This document shows positions 23,881 through 37,066 of a stretch of DNA of 64,000 bases, in pieces. This DNA is from Alphaproteobacteria bacterium (lineage in GTDB: Bacteria > Pseudomonadota > Alphaproteobacteria > UBA828). Position numbers and translations under genes: made by a program. Under the pieces are notes generated by a model. That model was not told where the DNA came from. It worked only from the letters and a program-made list of their open reading frames with translations, and did no database searches. The stretch spans positions 1 through 64,000 of the forward strand of contig WTGU01000073.1 in NCBI GenBank assembly GCA_011523425.1, read 5' to 3'. Each line of letters opens with the position of its first letter. Position 1 is the first letter of the stretch.

Positions 23881-24666
23881 TCAGGATCGCGCCGTGGGCG
23901 GGGTAAGCTCGCGGCGCTCCCACCAGAGCAGCTCGCCGCGCAGGAAGGCGCCGGCCAGCTCGTTCTCCGGCCCGGCGAAGAACGCGTCCGCGCCTGCACG
24001 CTCCAGCAAGCGCCCGCGATGCAGGAACATCACCTCGTCCGCGAGCCGGCGCGCCTGGCCCAGATCGTGGGTGGTCATGACGATCTTGGTCCCCTCCCGG
24101 GCCATCGCCTCGATCGCGTCCTCTATCACGTGGGTCGCCGCCGGGTCGAGATTGGCCGTGGGCTCGTCGAGGAAGAGCACCTGGGGCCGGAGCGCCCACG
24201 AGCGCGCCAGCGCCAGCCGCTGCTGCTCGCCGAAGGAAAGCACGCGCGCCGGCACCTGCGCGAAGGCGGCGAGGCCGGTCCGCTTCAGCGCCTGGCCGAT
24301 CAGCCGCCGGCGCTCTGGCCGGGGAATGCGGCGCAGGCTGAGCGCGAAGTCGATGTTGGCGGCGACCGAGCGGCGCAGCATCACCGGGCGCTGCATCACC
24401 ATCGCCTGGAAGCGCAGCGGGTCGCGGCCGTCGGCACCCAGCCACAGCACCTCGCCCTCGCTCGGCGCGATCAGCCCGTGGCAGAGCCTGAGCAGGAGGC
24501 TCTTTCCGGCGCCGTTGGGGCCGAGGATGATCGTCTTCGGCCCCGCGGCGATGCGCACCGAGACCTCCTTGAGAAGCCGCTGCCGGTCGCGCTCGAAGCT
24601 CACGCCGCGCAGCTCCAGCGGCAGGATGGAGGGCGCTGTCATCGCGTCGGTCATCGCGGCCGTCAT
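23881..24666 (-). CDS. tupC: tungstate ABC transporter, ATP-binding protein
   Basis: A 261-residue ABC ATPase on the cytosolic side of the tungstate importer. Motifs in order are Walker A 'ILGPNGAGKSLLL', Q-loop 'VMQRPVML', signature 'VLSFGEQQRLALAR' (Leu-Ser-Phe-Gly-Glu instead of Leu-Ser-Gly-Gly-Gln), Walker B 'VLFLDEPTANLD', and H-loop 'VMTTHDLGQ'. The start shares four bases (ATGA) with the tupB stop. Several ATG codons follow each other at the N terminus, so the true start could be 12 or 24 bases further in. Confidence 0.9.
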   Translation of the reverse strand: MTAAMTDAMTAPSILPLELRGVSFERDRQRLLKEVSVRIAAGPKTIILGPNGAGKSLLLRLCHGLIAPSEGEVLWLGADGRDPLRFQAMVMQRPVMLRRSVAANIDFALSLRRIPRPERRRLIGQALKRTGLAAFAQVPARVLSFGEQQRLALARSWALRPQVLFLDEPTANLDPAATHVIEDAIEAMAREGTKIVMTTHDLGQARRLADEVMFLHRGRLLERAGADAFFAGPENELAGAFLRGELLWWERRELTPPTARS

Positions 24667-25370
24667 TGCGCCCGCGGCTGCGCCAGCGTGCCGCGCAGGA
24701 GTGCCACCGCGGCGCTGACGGCGATCGAGAGCGCCACCAGCACGATGCCGAGGCCGAGCGCCAGCGCGAGATCGCCCTTGGAGACCTCGAGCGCGATCGC
24801 CGTGGTCATCACGCGGGTGACGTGGTCGATGTTGCCGCCGACGATCATCACCGCGCCGACCTCGGCGATGGCCCGGCCGAAGCCCGCGAGCACGGCGGTC
24901 AGTAGGCTGAGCCGCCCGTCCCAGAGCAGCGCCGCGAGCGCGCGCCTCGGCGTCGCGCCGAGGGAGCGGAGCTGCTCCTCGTATTCGCCCCACATGTCCT
25001 CGATCACCTGGCGCGCCAGCGCCGCGATGATCGGCGCCACCAGCAGCACCTGGGCGATGACCATGGCCGTCGGGGTAAAGAGCAGGCCGAGGACGCCGAG
25101 CGGGCCGGCCCGCGACAGCACCAGATAGACCACCAGACCCACCACCACCGGCGGCAGGCCCATCAGCGCGTTGAGCAGGACGACGATGGCGCCCCGGCCG
25201 GGGAAGCGGAAGAGCGCGACCGCGGCGCCCAGCGGCAGGCCGACGACGCTCGCCACCGCCACGGCGCCGACGCTGACCTGGAGCGAGAGAAGCACGATCT
25301 CTCCCAGGTCGTGGTCTAGGTGATAGACGAGGGAGAAGGCCGCCGCGAAGGCCTCGCCGATATCGGTCAC
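24663..25370 (-). CDS. tupB: tungstate ABC transporter, permease
   Basis: A 235-residue inner-membrane permease with about five hydrophobic helices. It has the cytosolic coupling segment 'EEQLRSLGATPRRALAALLW', the EAA-type loop that contacts the ATPase, followed by 'FGRAIAEVGAVMIVGGNI', a segment typical of tungstate/molybdate permeases. First gene of tupBCA. The region upstream (25371-25566) separates it from divergent sucC and must contain both promoters. Confidence 0.9.
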   Translation of the reverse strand: MTDIGEAFAAAFSLVYHLDHDLGEIVLLSLQVSVGAVAVASVVGLPLGAAVALFRFPGRGAIVVLLNALMGLPPVVVGLVVYLVLSRAGPLGVLGLLFTPTAMVIAQVLLVAPIIAALARQVIEDMWGEYEEQLRSLGATPRRALAALLWDGRLSLLTAVLAGFGRAIAEVGAVMIVGGNIDHVTRVMTTAIALEVSKGDLALALGLGIVLVALSIAVSAAVALLRGTLAQPRAQ

Positions 25371-25566
25371 GCTGGCGTCCCGCCGCCCGCTGATGTGGGT
25401 CCCGGTCGCCGCTTGGCGCCCGGCCGGGCCATGGTCCCAACACCGCGTACGGAACGCAACCGCCTGTCGAGCACCGCCTGTCGTCCGCCGCCCGCCGCGA
25501 TAGCCCGCGCGGGCGGCGGAATGCTATAACGGCGCGCCCTCATTCTCGCGCCGACGGAACGGCCCC

Positions 25567-26736
25567 ATGAACCTCCACGAATATCAGGCCAAGCAGGTGC
25601 TGGCGGGGTTCGGCGTGCCCGTGCCGCGCGGCGTGCCCGTGCTCGCGCCCGCCGAGGTCGAGGCCGCCGTGGACCGGCTCGGCGGCCCGGTCTGGGTGGT
25701 GAAGGCGCAGATCCATGCGGGCGGCCGCGGCAAGGCGGGCGGCGTCAAGGTGTGCACCAGCCGGGAGGCGGCGGTCGAGGCGGCGCGCGCCATGTTCGGC
25801 ACCGTTCTCGTCACCCACCAGACGGGCCCGGCGGGCCGCGAGGTGCGCCGCGTCTACCTCGAGGAAGGGGCCGACATCGCGCACGAGTACTATCTCGGCG
25901 CGGTGGTGGATCGCGAGAGCGGCCGCGTCGCGCTGATGGCGTCGGCCGAAGGCGGCGTCGACATCGAGGAGGTCGCGGCCCGCAGCCCCGAGGCCATCGT
26001 GACCGTGGCGGTGGACCCGGCCAGCGGCTTCCAGCCGCACCACGGGCGCAGCCTCGCCTTCGGCCTCGGGCTTTCGGGCGAAGGCGCGAAGGCGGCGGGC
26101 CGGCTCGCGCGGGCGGTCCACGACGCGGTGCACGGCACCGACGCGAGTCTGGTCGAGATCAACCCCCTGATCGAGACCTCGGACGGCGCGCTCGTCGCCC
26201 TCGATGCGAAGGTCAGCATCGACGACAACGCGCTCTATCGCCGCAGCGAGATCGCCGCGCTGCGCGATGCGGACGAGGAGGACCCGGCCGAGCGCGCCGC
26301 GGCCGAGCACGGGCTCAGCTACGTCAAGCTCGACGGCAACATCGGCTGCATGGTGAACGGCGCGGGCCTCGCCATGGCGACCATGGACATCATCAAGCTG
26401 CACGGCGCAGAGCCCGCCAACTTCCTCGATGTCGGCGGCGGCGCCAGCCGCGAGCGGGTCACCGAGGCCTTCAAGATCATCCTGTCGGATGCCAACGTGC
26501 GCGGCATCCTCGTCAACATCTTCGGCGGCATCATGCGCTGCGACGTGATCGCCGAAGGCATCGTCGCGGCCGCGCGCGAGGTGGCGCTGGAGCTGCCCCT
26601 CGTGGTCCGCCTCGAAGGCACCAACGTGGAGAGGGGCAAGGCGATCCTCGCCGGCGCCGGCATCGACCTGATCGCGGCGGACGATCTCGGCGATGCCGCA
26701 GCGAAGGTGGTCGCAGCCATCGGGCGGGCCGGCTGA
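25567..26736 (+). CDS. sucC: succinate-CoA ligase (ADP-forming), beta subunit
   Basis: Beta subunit of the TCA enzyme converting succinyl-CoA to succinate with ATP or GTP formation. The 389-residue protein has an ATP-grasp domain, '[20 protein letters not shown]' at the N terminus, and '[17 protein letters not shown]' in the nucleotide site. It has '[19 protein letters not shown]' with the metal-binding residues, and '[16 protein letters not shown]' in the CoA/succinate loop. The latter is intact here, in contrast to the paralogue at 59966-61111. First gene of sucCDAB-lpd, with the stop overlapping the sucD start by one base (TGATG). Confidence 0.95.
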   Translation: MNLHEYQAKQVLAGFGVPVPRGVPVLAPAEVEAAVDRLGGPVWVVKAQIHAGGRGKAGGVKVCTSREAAVEAARAMFGTVLVTHQTGPAGREVRRVYLEEGADIAHEYYLGAVVDRESGRVALMASAEGGVDIEEVAARSPEAIVTVAVDPASGFQPHHGRSLAFGLGLSGEGAKAAGRLARAVHDAVHGTDASLVEINPLIETSDGALVALDAKVSIDDNALYRRSEIAALRDADEEDPAERAAAEHGLSYVKLDGNIGCMVNGAGLAMATMDIIKLHGAEPANFLDVGGGASRERVTEAFKIILSDANVRGILVNIFGGIMRCDVIAEGIVAAAREVALELPLVVRLEGTNVERGKAILAGAGIDLIAADDLGDAAAKVVAAIGRAG

Positions 26737-27635
26737 TGGCGGTCCTCGTCGATCGCGAGACGCGCGTCATCTGCCAGGGGCTCACCGGCGCCCAGGGCAC
26801 CTTCCACTCGGAGCAGGCGATCGCCTACGGCACGCGCATGGTGGGCGGCGTCACCCCCGGCAAGGGAAGTGGCAGCCATCTCGGGCTACCGGTCTTCGAT
26901 ACTGTGGCGGCGGCGCGCGCGGACACCGGCGCCGATGCCTCCGTCATCTACGTGCCGGCGCCGTTCGCGGCCGACGCGATCCTGGAGGCGATCGACGCAG
27001 GCATCCCCCTCGTCGTCTGCATCACCGAGGGCATCCCGGTGCTCGACATGGTGCGGGTCAAGCGGGCGCTCGACGGCAGCCGCACCCGCCTCATCGGCCC
27101 CAACTGCCCCGGCGTCATCACGCCGGACGAGTGCAAGATCGGCATCATGCCGGGCCACATCCACCGGCGCGGCTCGGTCGGCATTGTCTCGCGCTCGGGC
27201 ACGCTTACATACGAGGCGGTGGGCCAGACCAGCGCCGCGGGCCTGGGCCAGTCCACCTGCATCGGCATCGGCGGCGATCCCGTCGCCGGCACGGACTTCA
27301 TCGACTGCCTGGCCCTCTTCGCCGGCGACGAGGAGACCGAGGCCATCGTGATGATCGGCGAGATCGGGGGCACGGCGGAGGAGAAGGCCGCAGACTTCGT
27401 GCGCTCGGAGAAGCTCGCCAAGCCCGTCGTCGGCTTCATCGCCGGGCTCACGGCGCCGCCCGGCCGGCGCATGGGCCACGCCGGCGCCATCATCTCGGGC
27501 GGCAAGGGCGGGGCCGGAGACAAGATCGAGGCCATGCGGAGCGCCGGCATAACGGTGGCGGAATCGCCCGCGGCCATCGGCACCACGGTGCTCGACGTGC
27601 TCCGCAGCGGGCGGCGCCCGGGGCGGGCGGCATGA
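26736..27635 (+). CDS. sucD: succinate-CoA ligase (ADP-forming), alpha subunit
   Basis: CoA-binding and phosphohistidine subunit of succinyl-CoA synthetase, 299 residues. Seen: '[19 protein letters not shown]' (CoA loop), '[20 protein letters not shown]' (normal succinate-type sequence), and '[15 protein letters not shown]' with the phosphorylated His. All residues expected for succinate are kept. The start overlaps the sucC stop by one base and the stop overlaps the sucA start by four (ATGA), so translation is coupled. Confidence 0.95.
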   Translation: MAVLVDRETRVICQGLTGAQGTFHSEQAIAYGTRMVGGVTPGKGSGSHLGLPVFDTVAAARADTGADASVIYVPAPFAADAILEAIDAGIPLVVCITEGIPVLDMVRVKRALDGSRTRLIGPNCPGVITPDECKIGIMPGHIHRRGSVGIVSRSGTLTYEAVGQTSAAGLGQSTCIGIGGDPVAGTDFIDCLALFAGDEETEAIVMIGEIGGTAEEKAADFVRSEKLAKPVVGFIAGLTAPPGRRMGHAGAIISGGKGGAGDKIEAMRSAGITVAESPAAIGTTVLDVLRSGRRPGRAA

Positions 27636-30504
27636 GCGACGGCCTCGACGGCGCATCGGCCTTCCTGGGCGGCGCCGATCCCGCCGTCATCGAGCAGCTC
27701 CACGCCCGGTACCTCCAGGACCCTTCCTCCATCGATCCGAGCTGGCGGCGCCTCTTCGAGCGCGAGGGGCGGCCTGCCGGCGACGACGGCGCGCCTGCGG
27801 GCGCCGCCGAGGGAGACGAGGCGCGCTCGCTCGGGCTGCCGGAGCCCCGCCCGCCGGCGGCGCCGTCCGCGCCCGCGCCGCTGCCCGCCGATGCCGACGC
27901 CCCGGTGCAGGCGGAGACCATCGATTCCATCCGCGCGCTCATGCTGATCCGGGCCTATCGGGTGCGCGGCCATCTGATCGCGAGCCTCGACCCCCTCGGT
28001 CTCGAGGGCGAGCGCCACCACCCGGAGCTCGACCCCGGCAGCTACGGCTTCTCGGAGGCCGACTACGACCGCCCCATCTATGTCGACGGCGTGCTCGGGC
28101 TGAAGCGGGCGACGCTGCGCGAGGTGCTGGCGATCCTCAAGCAGACCTACTGCGCGCGCATCGGCGTCGAGTTCATGCACATCCAGTACCCGGAGCGGAA
28201 GGCCTGGGTGCAGCGGATGATGGAGGGCGAGCGCAACCGGCAATCGCTGTCGCGCGGCGAGAAGACGGAGATCCTGCGCCAGCTCTACGAATCGGAAGGC
28301 TTCGAGCGCTTCCTCGACGTGAAGTACGCCGGCGCCAAGCGCTTCTCGCTCGAGGGCTCGGAGAGCATGATCCCGGCGCTCGAGGCGGTCATCGCGCGGG
28401 CCGCGGCGCTCGGCGTGGACGAGATCGTCATCGGCATGGCCCATCGCGGCAGGCTCAACGTGCTGACCAGCATCATGGGCAAGTCCTACGCCGCGGTCTT
28501 CTCCGAGTTTCAGGGGGGCGTCACCGGCGCCGGCGACGTCCAGGGCTCGGGCGACGTGAAGTATCACCTCGGCGCGTCCGCCGACCGCGACCTCGGCGGC
28601 GGGAAGACGCTGCACATCTCGCTCACGCCTAACCCCTCGCACCTGGAGGCGGTCAATCCCGTGGTGCTGGGCAAGGTCCGCGCCAAGCAGGCGATGCGCC
28701 GCGACAAGGCCCGCCAGCGGGTCATGGGGCTTCTCATCCACGGCGATGCGGCGCTCGCGGGCCAGGGGCTCTGCTCGGAGGTCTTCGAGCTCTCGGAGCT
28801 GCGGGCCTACCGCACCGGCGGCACGATCCACATCGTCGTCAACAACCAGATCGGCTTCACCACGAGTCCCGCCCAGGCGCGCACCTCGCCCTATCCCTCC
28901 GAGGTGGCGAAGGTTATCCAGGCGCCGGTCTTCCACGTGAACGGGGACGACCCCGAGGCGGTGGTGCGCGTCTGCCAGATCGCGGCCGAGTACCGCCAGC
29001 AGTTCAAGGCGGACGTGGTGGTGGACATCTTCTGCTACCGCCGCCACGGCCACAACGAAGGCGACGAGCCGGCCTTCACCCAGCCGGCGATGTACCGCGC
29101 CATCGGCGAGCGGCCCACGACCCGCCAGACCTACACCGAGCGTCTGGTGGCCGAGGGCGTGCTCACCGACCGCGACGCCGACCGCATGATGGGGGACTTC
29201 CGGGCGCGGCTGGAGACCGAGCTCGAGGCCTCCAGGAGCTACCGCCCCAACAAGGCGGACTGGCTCGAGGGCGACTGGGCCGACATCGAGGCGGCGCCCC
29301 GCGACGAGCGGCCGGGCGCTACCGCCGTCGCGCCCGAGGTGCTGGCCGAGATCGGCCGCGCCATCACCAGCGTGCCGGAGGATTTCGCCGTCCACCACCG
29401 CATCCGCCGTCAGCTCGACGAGAAGCGCCGGGCGCTCGAGGCCGGCGGTCCGATCGACTGGGCGACGGCGGAAGCGCTGGCCTTCGGCTCGCTGCTGCTG
29501 GAGGGCAAGCCGGTGCGGCTTTCCGGCCAGGACTGCTCGCGCGGCACCTTCTCCCAGCGCCATGCGGGCCTCGTGGATCAGGAGAACGAGAAGCGCTACA
29601 TCCCGCTCAACAACATCAGGCCGGGGCAGGCCCGGCTCAAGCTCGCCGACAGCCTCCTCTCGGAGGTGGGCGTGCTCGGCTTCGAGTACGGCCACTCGAT
29701 CGCGGACCCGAACGCGCTCGCCATCTGGGAGGCCCAGTTCGGCGACTTCGCCAACGGCGCCCAGGTCATCATCGACCAGTTCGTCTGCGCCGGTGAGGCC
29801 AAGTGGCTGCGCATGTCCGGCCTTGTCATGCTGCTGCCGCACGGCTTCGAGGGGCAGGGGCCCGAGCACAGCTCGGCCAGGCTGGAGCGCTATCTGCAGC
29901 TCTATGCCGACGGCAACATCCAGGTCGTGAACTGCTCCACGCCCGCCTCCTACTTCCACGTGCTCCGTCGCCAGCTCCGCCGCAGCTTCCGCAAGCCGCT
30001 GATCGTCATGTCGCCCAAGTCGCTGCTGCGCCACCGGGGCTGCGTGTCTGCGCTCGACGAGATGAGCGGAGGCAGCCGCTTCCACCGGGTGATCGGGGAG
30101 ACGAACCCGGCGGTTCGGCCTGAGCGCGCACGCCGCATCGTCTTCTGCTCCGGCAAGGTCTACTACGACCTGGCCGCGGCGCGGGAGGAGCGCGGCATCG
30201 ACGACGTGGCGCTGGTGCGGTTGGAGCAGATCGCGCCGTTTCCGAGCAGGAGCCTCATGGTAGAGGTCGCGCCCTACCGCGACGCCGAGGTGGTGTGGTG
30301 CCAGGAGGAGCCCGAGAACATGGGCGCCTGGACCTTCGTCGCCCCCCGGATCGAGGCGGTGCTGACCGAGCTCGGCGGTGCGGCGCGCACACCCCGTTAC
30401 GCCGGGCGCGCACCCGCCGCCTCGCCCGCCACCGGCTTCCTCGTCGTGCACCAGCGCGAGCAGCAGGCGCTGATCGACGCGGCCCTCGACGGCGAGGCCG
30501 GGCC

Positions 30505-30508
<4 letters not shown>
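27632..30508 (+). CDS. sucA: 2-oxoglutarate dehydrogenase E1 component
   Basis: Thiamine diphosphate-dependent decarboxylase of the 2-oxoglutarate dehydrogenase complex, 958 residues, a normal length. It begins with the E2-binding N-terminal segment ('[14 protein letters not shown]'). Further motifs are '[13 protein letters not shown]', the cofactor site '[20 protein letters not shown]', '[18 protein letters not shown]', and '[17 protein letters not shown]' in the TPP/metal region. The ATG at 27632 overlaps the sucD stop; longer in-frame extensions into sucD are ignored. The stop overlaps the sucB GTG by four bases. Confidence 0.96.
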
Positions 30509-31791
<1,283 letters not shown>

Positions 31792-31817
31792 CGCCGGCAC
31801 GGCCGGCGGGAGCCGCC

Positions 31818-33221
<1,404 letters not shown>

Positions 33222-33255
33222 GCTGGGGCGAAGTGGGAACGGGAGAGACGCGACC

Positions 33256-35595
33256 ATGAATACCGGACCACAGGTTGCGACGATGCGGCGCATCAGCGAG
33301 ATGACCGAGACCCGTTTCGACGGCGTGACCCATCCCTACGTGCCGCCGCGCGAGCTCTCCATCTCGGAGTCCCTCACCCTCCATCGTGACTGGGAGACCG
33401 ACATCGACCCGGTCACCTACGAGGTGATCCGCCACAACCTCTGGAACATCAACGAGGAGCACGGCGCCACCATCCAGCGCATCTCCGGCTCGCCGGTCGC
33501 CATCTACGCGCTGGACCTCAATCCCTCGATCCTCACCGAGGACGCCGAGTTCGTCTATTTCGGCCCCTACATGCAGTACATGTCGGGCGTCACCGACACG
33601 CAGGTGAAGTGGATCCTGGAGAACCGCAGCGACAATCCCGGCATCCGCGAGGGCGACATGTTCCTCGCCAACGACCCCTGGGTGGGTGCCGCGCACCAGA
33701 TGGACGTGATGGTGATCTGCCCGGTGTTCTGGGAGGGCGAGCTCTTCTGCTGGATCACCAACTGCCTGCACCAGTACGACATCGGCGGCATCACGCCGGG
33801 CAGCTTCTGCCCCGCCGCCGAGAGCGCCTTCGACGAGGGGATTCTGATTCCGCCGGTGAAGATCGTCGAGAACGACGTGGTCCGCCGCGATATCGAGGAA
33901 CTCTACCTGCGCTCGTCGCGCAAGCCGGAGATGGTGGCGCTCGATTTCCGCGCTCAGCTCGCCGGCAACATGAGCGCGCGCGAGCGCCTGCTGCAACTCG
34001 TGCGCCGCTACGGGCCGCGCACGGTCAAGGGCGTGATGAAGCGCATCATCGACAATGCGGAGACCGCCTTCCTCGCCAAGCTCGAGCGCCTGCCCGACGG
34101 CGCCTGGAGCGACCGCACCTATGTCGAGGCCTGCCGGCCGGGAGACCGGCGCACCCACCGGGTGCAGATCACCGTCACCAAGAAGGGCGACCGGCTGATC
34201 TTCGACAATGACGGCACCGCGCCCCAGGACGGCGCCATGAACGCCACCTATTCCGGCTGGCGCGGCTCGGTCATGGTGGCGATCAACGAACTGCTCGCGT
34301 GGGACCAGTATTTCGCGGTGGGCGGTGCGCTCCGCCACATCGACTTCGACCCCACCGCCGGCACGCTCAACTGCGCCGATTTTCCGGCCAGCGTCTCGAC
34401 CGCGCCCACCCAGTCGATGGAGATATCGCTCTACCCCGCCTACAACGCGATCTCCAAGATGCTCTACTCGGACGAGACCCTGCGCGGCGACATCATGGGT
34501 ATCGGCGGCACCAGCCAGTGGCCGGCCACCCTCTTCCGCGGCATCGACCAGTGGGGCGAGCGCTACGGCTATCTCCTGATCGACCCCATCGGCGGCTCCA
34601 TCGGCGCGTTCGCGCATGCCGACGGCATCAACACCGGCGGCCAGGCGCGCACGCCGATCTGCCAGCTCCCCAACGTGGAGCACAACGAGCAGAACTTCCC
34701 GCTGCTCGTGCTCTACCGCAAGGAGCTGCCGGATTCGGGCGGTGCCGGCAGGTATCGCGGCGGGCTCTCGGCCGAGACCTGCTTCATCCCCCACAACACC
34801 GACCGCATCACCCAGGACACGCTGTCGTCCGGCAACGCGACGCCGACGTCGACCGGCATGATGGGGGGCTTCCCGTCCACCACCAACGCCTACCAGTTCA
34901 TCCGCGAGAGCGACATCCTGGAGCGCATGGCCTCGAGCCGCATGGTGGAGGACCATTCGGAAGTCGCCGGCCGGCCCGAGCACCTGGAGCTCAGGCAGGA
35001 GAACTTCGACCAGCTCCCGGCGGACGTCTACGCCGTGCGCTGGTCCGGCGGCGGCGGCTTCGGCGATCCCCTGCGGCGCGAGCCCGCCAAGATCCAGCAC
35101 GATCTCCTGCACCGCAACATCACGCCCGACGCGGCGCGGACGATTTTTGGGGCCGTACTGGGCGAGGACGAGGTGACGGTGGACGCGGACGCGACCGCGC
35201 GCAACCGCGCCGCCGTTCACGCCGACCGCCTCGCCCGGCTCGGCAACGGCGCATCGCCGCCGCCCGGGCGCGACGGCAGCCTCCGGCTCCACGCGACCGA
35301 TGCGCTCGACGTGCGCGAGGATGCGGCCGGGGCCTACTGGGCCTGCGGCGCGTGCGGGGCGTCCCTCGGCCCGCTCGATGCCAACTACAAGGACGCCTGC
35401 CTGCAGGACGTGCGGCCGGTCTCGGAGTCCAATCCGCTGATCGGCGACCCCGCCCTCTTCGTGGACGATCCGGTGGAATTCCGGCTCTTCTGCTGCCCCG
35501 GCTGCGGCGCCCAGATCGAGAACGAGATCGCCGTCGCCACCGACCCGATCCTGCGGGATATCTCCGTTGCGCTTCCGGCCGCGTCCGATGGCTGA
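33256..35595 (+). CDS. hydantoinase B/acetone carboxylase alpha-like protein with zinc-ribbon tail
   Basis: A 779-residue protein. Residues about 50-625 match the HyuB / acetone carboxylase alpha family: 'DPVTYEVIRHNLWNINEEHG', 'DMFLANDPWVGAAHQMDV', and 'VRWSGGGGFGDPLRREP' near the end of the domain. Residues about 690-770 add a small domain with Cys697-x2-Cys700 and Cys747-x2-Cys750 followed by 'GAQIENEIAV', which resembles the acetone carboxylase gamma subunit and probably binds zinc. The ATP-using HyuA/beta-type partner is not next to it. The substrate is unknown. It begins 34 bp after lpd and overlaps the aminotransferase by eight bases. Other in-frame ATGs at the N terminus make the exact start uncertain by up to 15 residues. 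Confidence 0.82.
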   Translation: MNTGPQVATMRRISEMTETRFDGVTHPYVPPRELSISESLTLHRDWETDIDPVTYEVIRHNLWNINEEHGATIQRISGSPVAIYALDLNPSILTEDAEFVYFGPYMQYMSGVTDTQVKWILENRSDNPGIREGDMFLANDPWVGAAHQMDVMVICPVFWEGELFCWITNCLHQYDIGGITPGSFCPAAESAFDEGILIPPVKIVENDVVRRDIEELYLRSSRKPEMVALDFRAQLAGNMSARERLLQLVRRYGPRTVKGVMKRIIDNAETAFLAKLERLPDGAWSDRTYVEACRPGDRRTHRVQITVTKKGDRLIFDNDGTAPQDGAMNATYSGWRGSVMVAINELLAWDQYFAVGGALRHIDFDPTAGTLNCADFPASVSTAPTQSMEISLYPAYNAISKMLYSDETLRGDIMGIGGTSQWPATLFRGIDQWGERYGYLLIDPIGGSIGAFAHADGINTGGQARTPICQLPNVEHNEQNFPLLVLYRKELPDSGGAGRYRGGLSAETCFIPHNTDRITQDTLSSGNATPTSTGMMGGFPSTTNAYQFIRESDILERMASSRMVEDHSEVAGRPEHLELRQENFDQLPADVYAVRWSGGGGFGDPLRREPAKIQHDLLHRNITPDAARTIFGAVLGEDEVTVDADATARNRAAVHADRLARLGNGASPPPGRDGSLRLHATDALDVREDAAGAYWACGACGASLGPLDANYKDACLQDVRPVSESNPLIGDPALFVDDPVEFRLFCCPGCGAQIENEIAVATDPILRDISVALPAASDG

Positions 35596-36982
35596 TCCCG
35601 CCCCCTCCCACGCGCCGTCCAACGCCCACGCCGACCTGATGGCGCGGGACGCGGCCCGCGTCTACGGCTGGCGCTACCAGCCGGCGATCCAGTTCGAGCG
35701 CGGCGAGGGGATCTGGCTCTTCGACGTCGACGGCAAGCGCTACTACGACCTCACCGCCGGGATGATGTGCAACGTGCTTGGCCACTGTCACCCCGAGCTG
35801 GTGGAGGTCATGCGCGACGAGGCCGGCAAGCTCTGGCACGAGAACTCCTGGTACTCGAACCCCCACCTCGTGCGCTTCGCCGAGCGCGTCGCCGGCACCC
35901 TGCCCGACGGGCTGGAGGTGGTGAACTTCGCCGTCACCGGCTCCGAGGCGAACGAGGTCGCCATGCGCATGGCGCTCGCGGTGAGCGGCAAGCACGACAT
36001 TCTCTCGGTGATCCGCGGCCTCCACGGCGGCAGCCTCGCGGTCGAATCCGTGACCACGATCGGCGGCGCCAGGCGGCGCCATCTCGGGCCGCTGCTGGCG
36101 CCGGCCAACGCGCCCGCGATCTACGCGCCCTTCTGCTACCGCTGCCCGATCAACCTCGAGTACCCGGCCTGCGACGTGGCCTGCCTCACGCGCTCGCGCG
36201 AGCTGATCGACCACGTCACCAGCGGCGACATCGCCGCGGTGCTGGCGGAGACCATGCTGGTGGCGGGCGGCATGGTGGTGCCGCCGCCGGAATGGCTGCC
36301 CCGGCTCAAGAAGCTCGCGGAAGCCGAAGGCGCGCTGCTGGTGCTGGACGAGGCGCAGCTCGCGCCGGCGCGCACGGGCAGGATGTGGGGCTTCCAGCAC
36401 TACGACGTGACGCCGGATATCGTGACCTTCGCCAAGGGCATGAGCGCTGGCCTCGCGATCTGCGGCGCGGTGACCACGCGCGAGATCGCCGAGGAGGCGC
36501 GCGGCAAGGCCGGGCTCCCCTGGGCCGGCACCTATTCCGGCGACCCGCTGCCGGCGGCGGTCGCCGACAAGCAGCTCGAGATCGTGCTGCGCGACGGGCT
36601 GGAGGGCCGCGCGGCCGCCATGGGCGACGTGCTGAGGGCCGCGCTGGAGCGCCTGCGCGAGAGCCACGCGGTGATCGGCGACGTCCGTGGCCGGGGCCTC
36701 TACCAGATGCTCGACATCGTGAGCGAGCGCGGGGGCAGGGAGCCGGACCCCGCCATGGCCGAGCGCATCCGCCTCAACGCCGCGCTCTCGGGCGTGATCG
36801 TCATCTGCGTGAAGAATTTCCTGCGCATCTGCCCGCCGCTCACCGTGACCGAAGACGAGATCGCGGCCTTCACGGAGAGGCTCGACCGCGCCGTCCGGCT
36901 GGCTCTCGACGGCCACCCGAGGGACGTGGATTTCCGCGCCTCCAGCTCGCTCGCCATGGGGAGCGCGCCCCCGGCCGGGTGA
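35588..36982 (+). CDS. class III PLP-dependent aminotransferase
   Basis: A 464-residue aminotransferase family III protein. Seen: 'VTGSEANEVAMRMALAVSGK' (PLP phosphate region), 'LLVLDEAQLAPARTGRMWGF' with the Asp that pairs with the pyridine nitrogen, and 'PDIVTFAKGMSAGLAICGAV' with the Schiff-base Lys. Family members act on omega-amino acids, diamines, taurine or 2,2-dialkylglycine; the present substrate is not evident. The ATG at 35588 lies inside the end of the upstream hydantoinase B-like gene (eight-base overlap), so the two are likely one functional unit. Confidence 0.88.
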   Translation: MADPAPSHAPSNAHADLMARDAARVYGWRYQPAIQFERGEGIWLFDVDGKRYYDLTAGMMCNVLGHCHPELVEVMRDEAGKLWHENSWYSNPHLVRFAERVAGTLPDGLEVVNFAVTGSEANEVAMRMALAVSGKHDILSVIRGLHGGSLAVESVTTIGGARRRHLGPLLAPANAPAIYAPFCYRCPINLEYPACDVACLTRSRELIDHVTSGDIAAVLAETMLVAGGMVVPPPEWLPRLKKLAEAEGALLVLDEAQLAPARTGRMWGFQHYDVTPDIVTFAKGMSAGLAICGAVTTREIAEEARGKAGLPWAGTYSGDPLPAAVADKQLEIVLRDGLEGRAAAMGDVLRAALERLRESHAVIGDVRGRGLYQMLDIVSERGGREPDPAMAERIRLNAALSGVIVICVKNFLRICPPLTVTEDEIAAFTERLDRAVRLALDGHPRDVDFRASSSLAMGSAPPAG

Positions 36983-37066
36983 GCCGGCTGCGGACCATGA
37001 CCGTGCCCGGAGTTCCGGGCTAAGCTCCCCGGCGAGACCGAACCACGGGGTTGAGGGACTGCCGTC

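Noticed and set aside
26948-30451. A minus-strand open frame of more than 1100 codons opposite sucA
   Set aside because: Composition is His/Val/Asp/Arg/Leu-rich without domain motifs; it is the antisense shadow of sucD and sucA in very GC-rich DNA.
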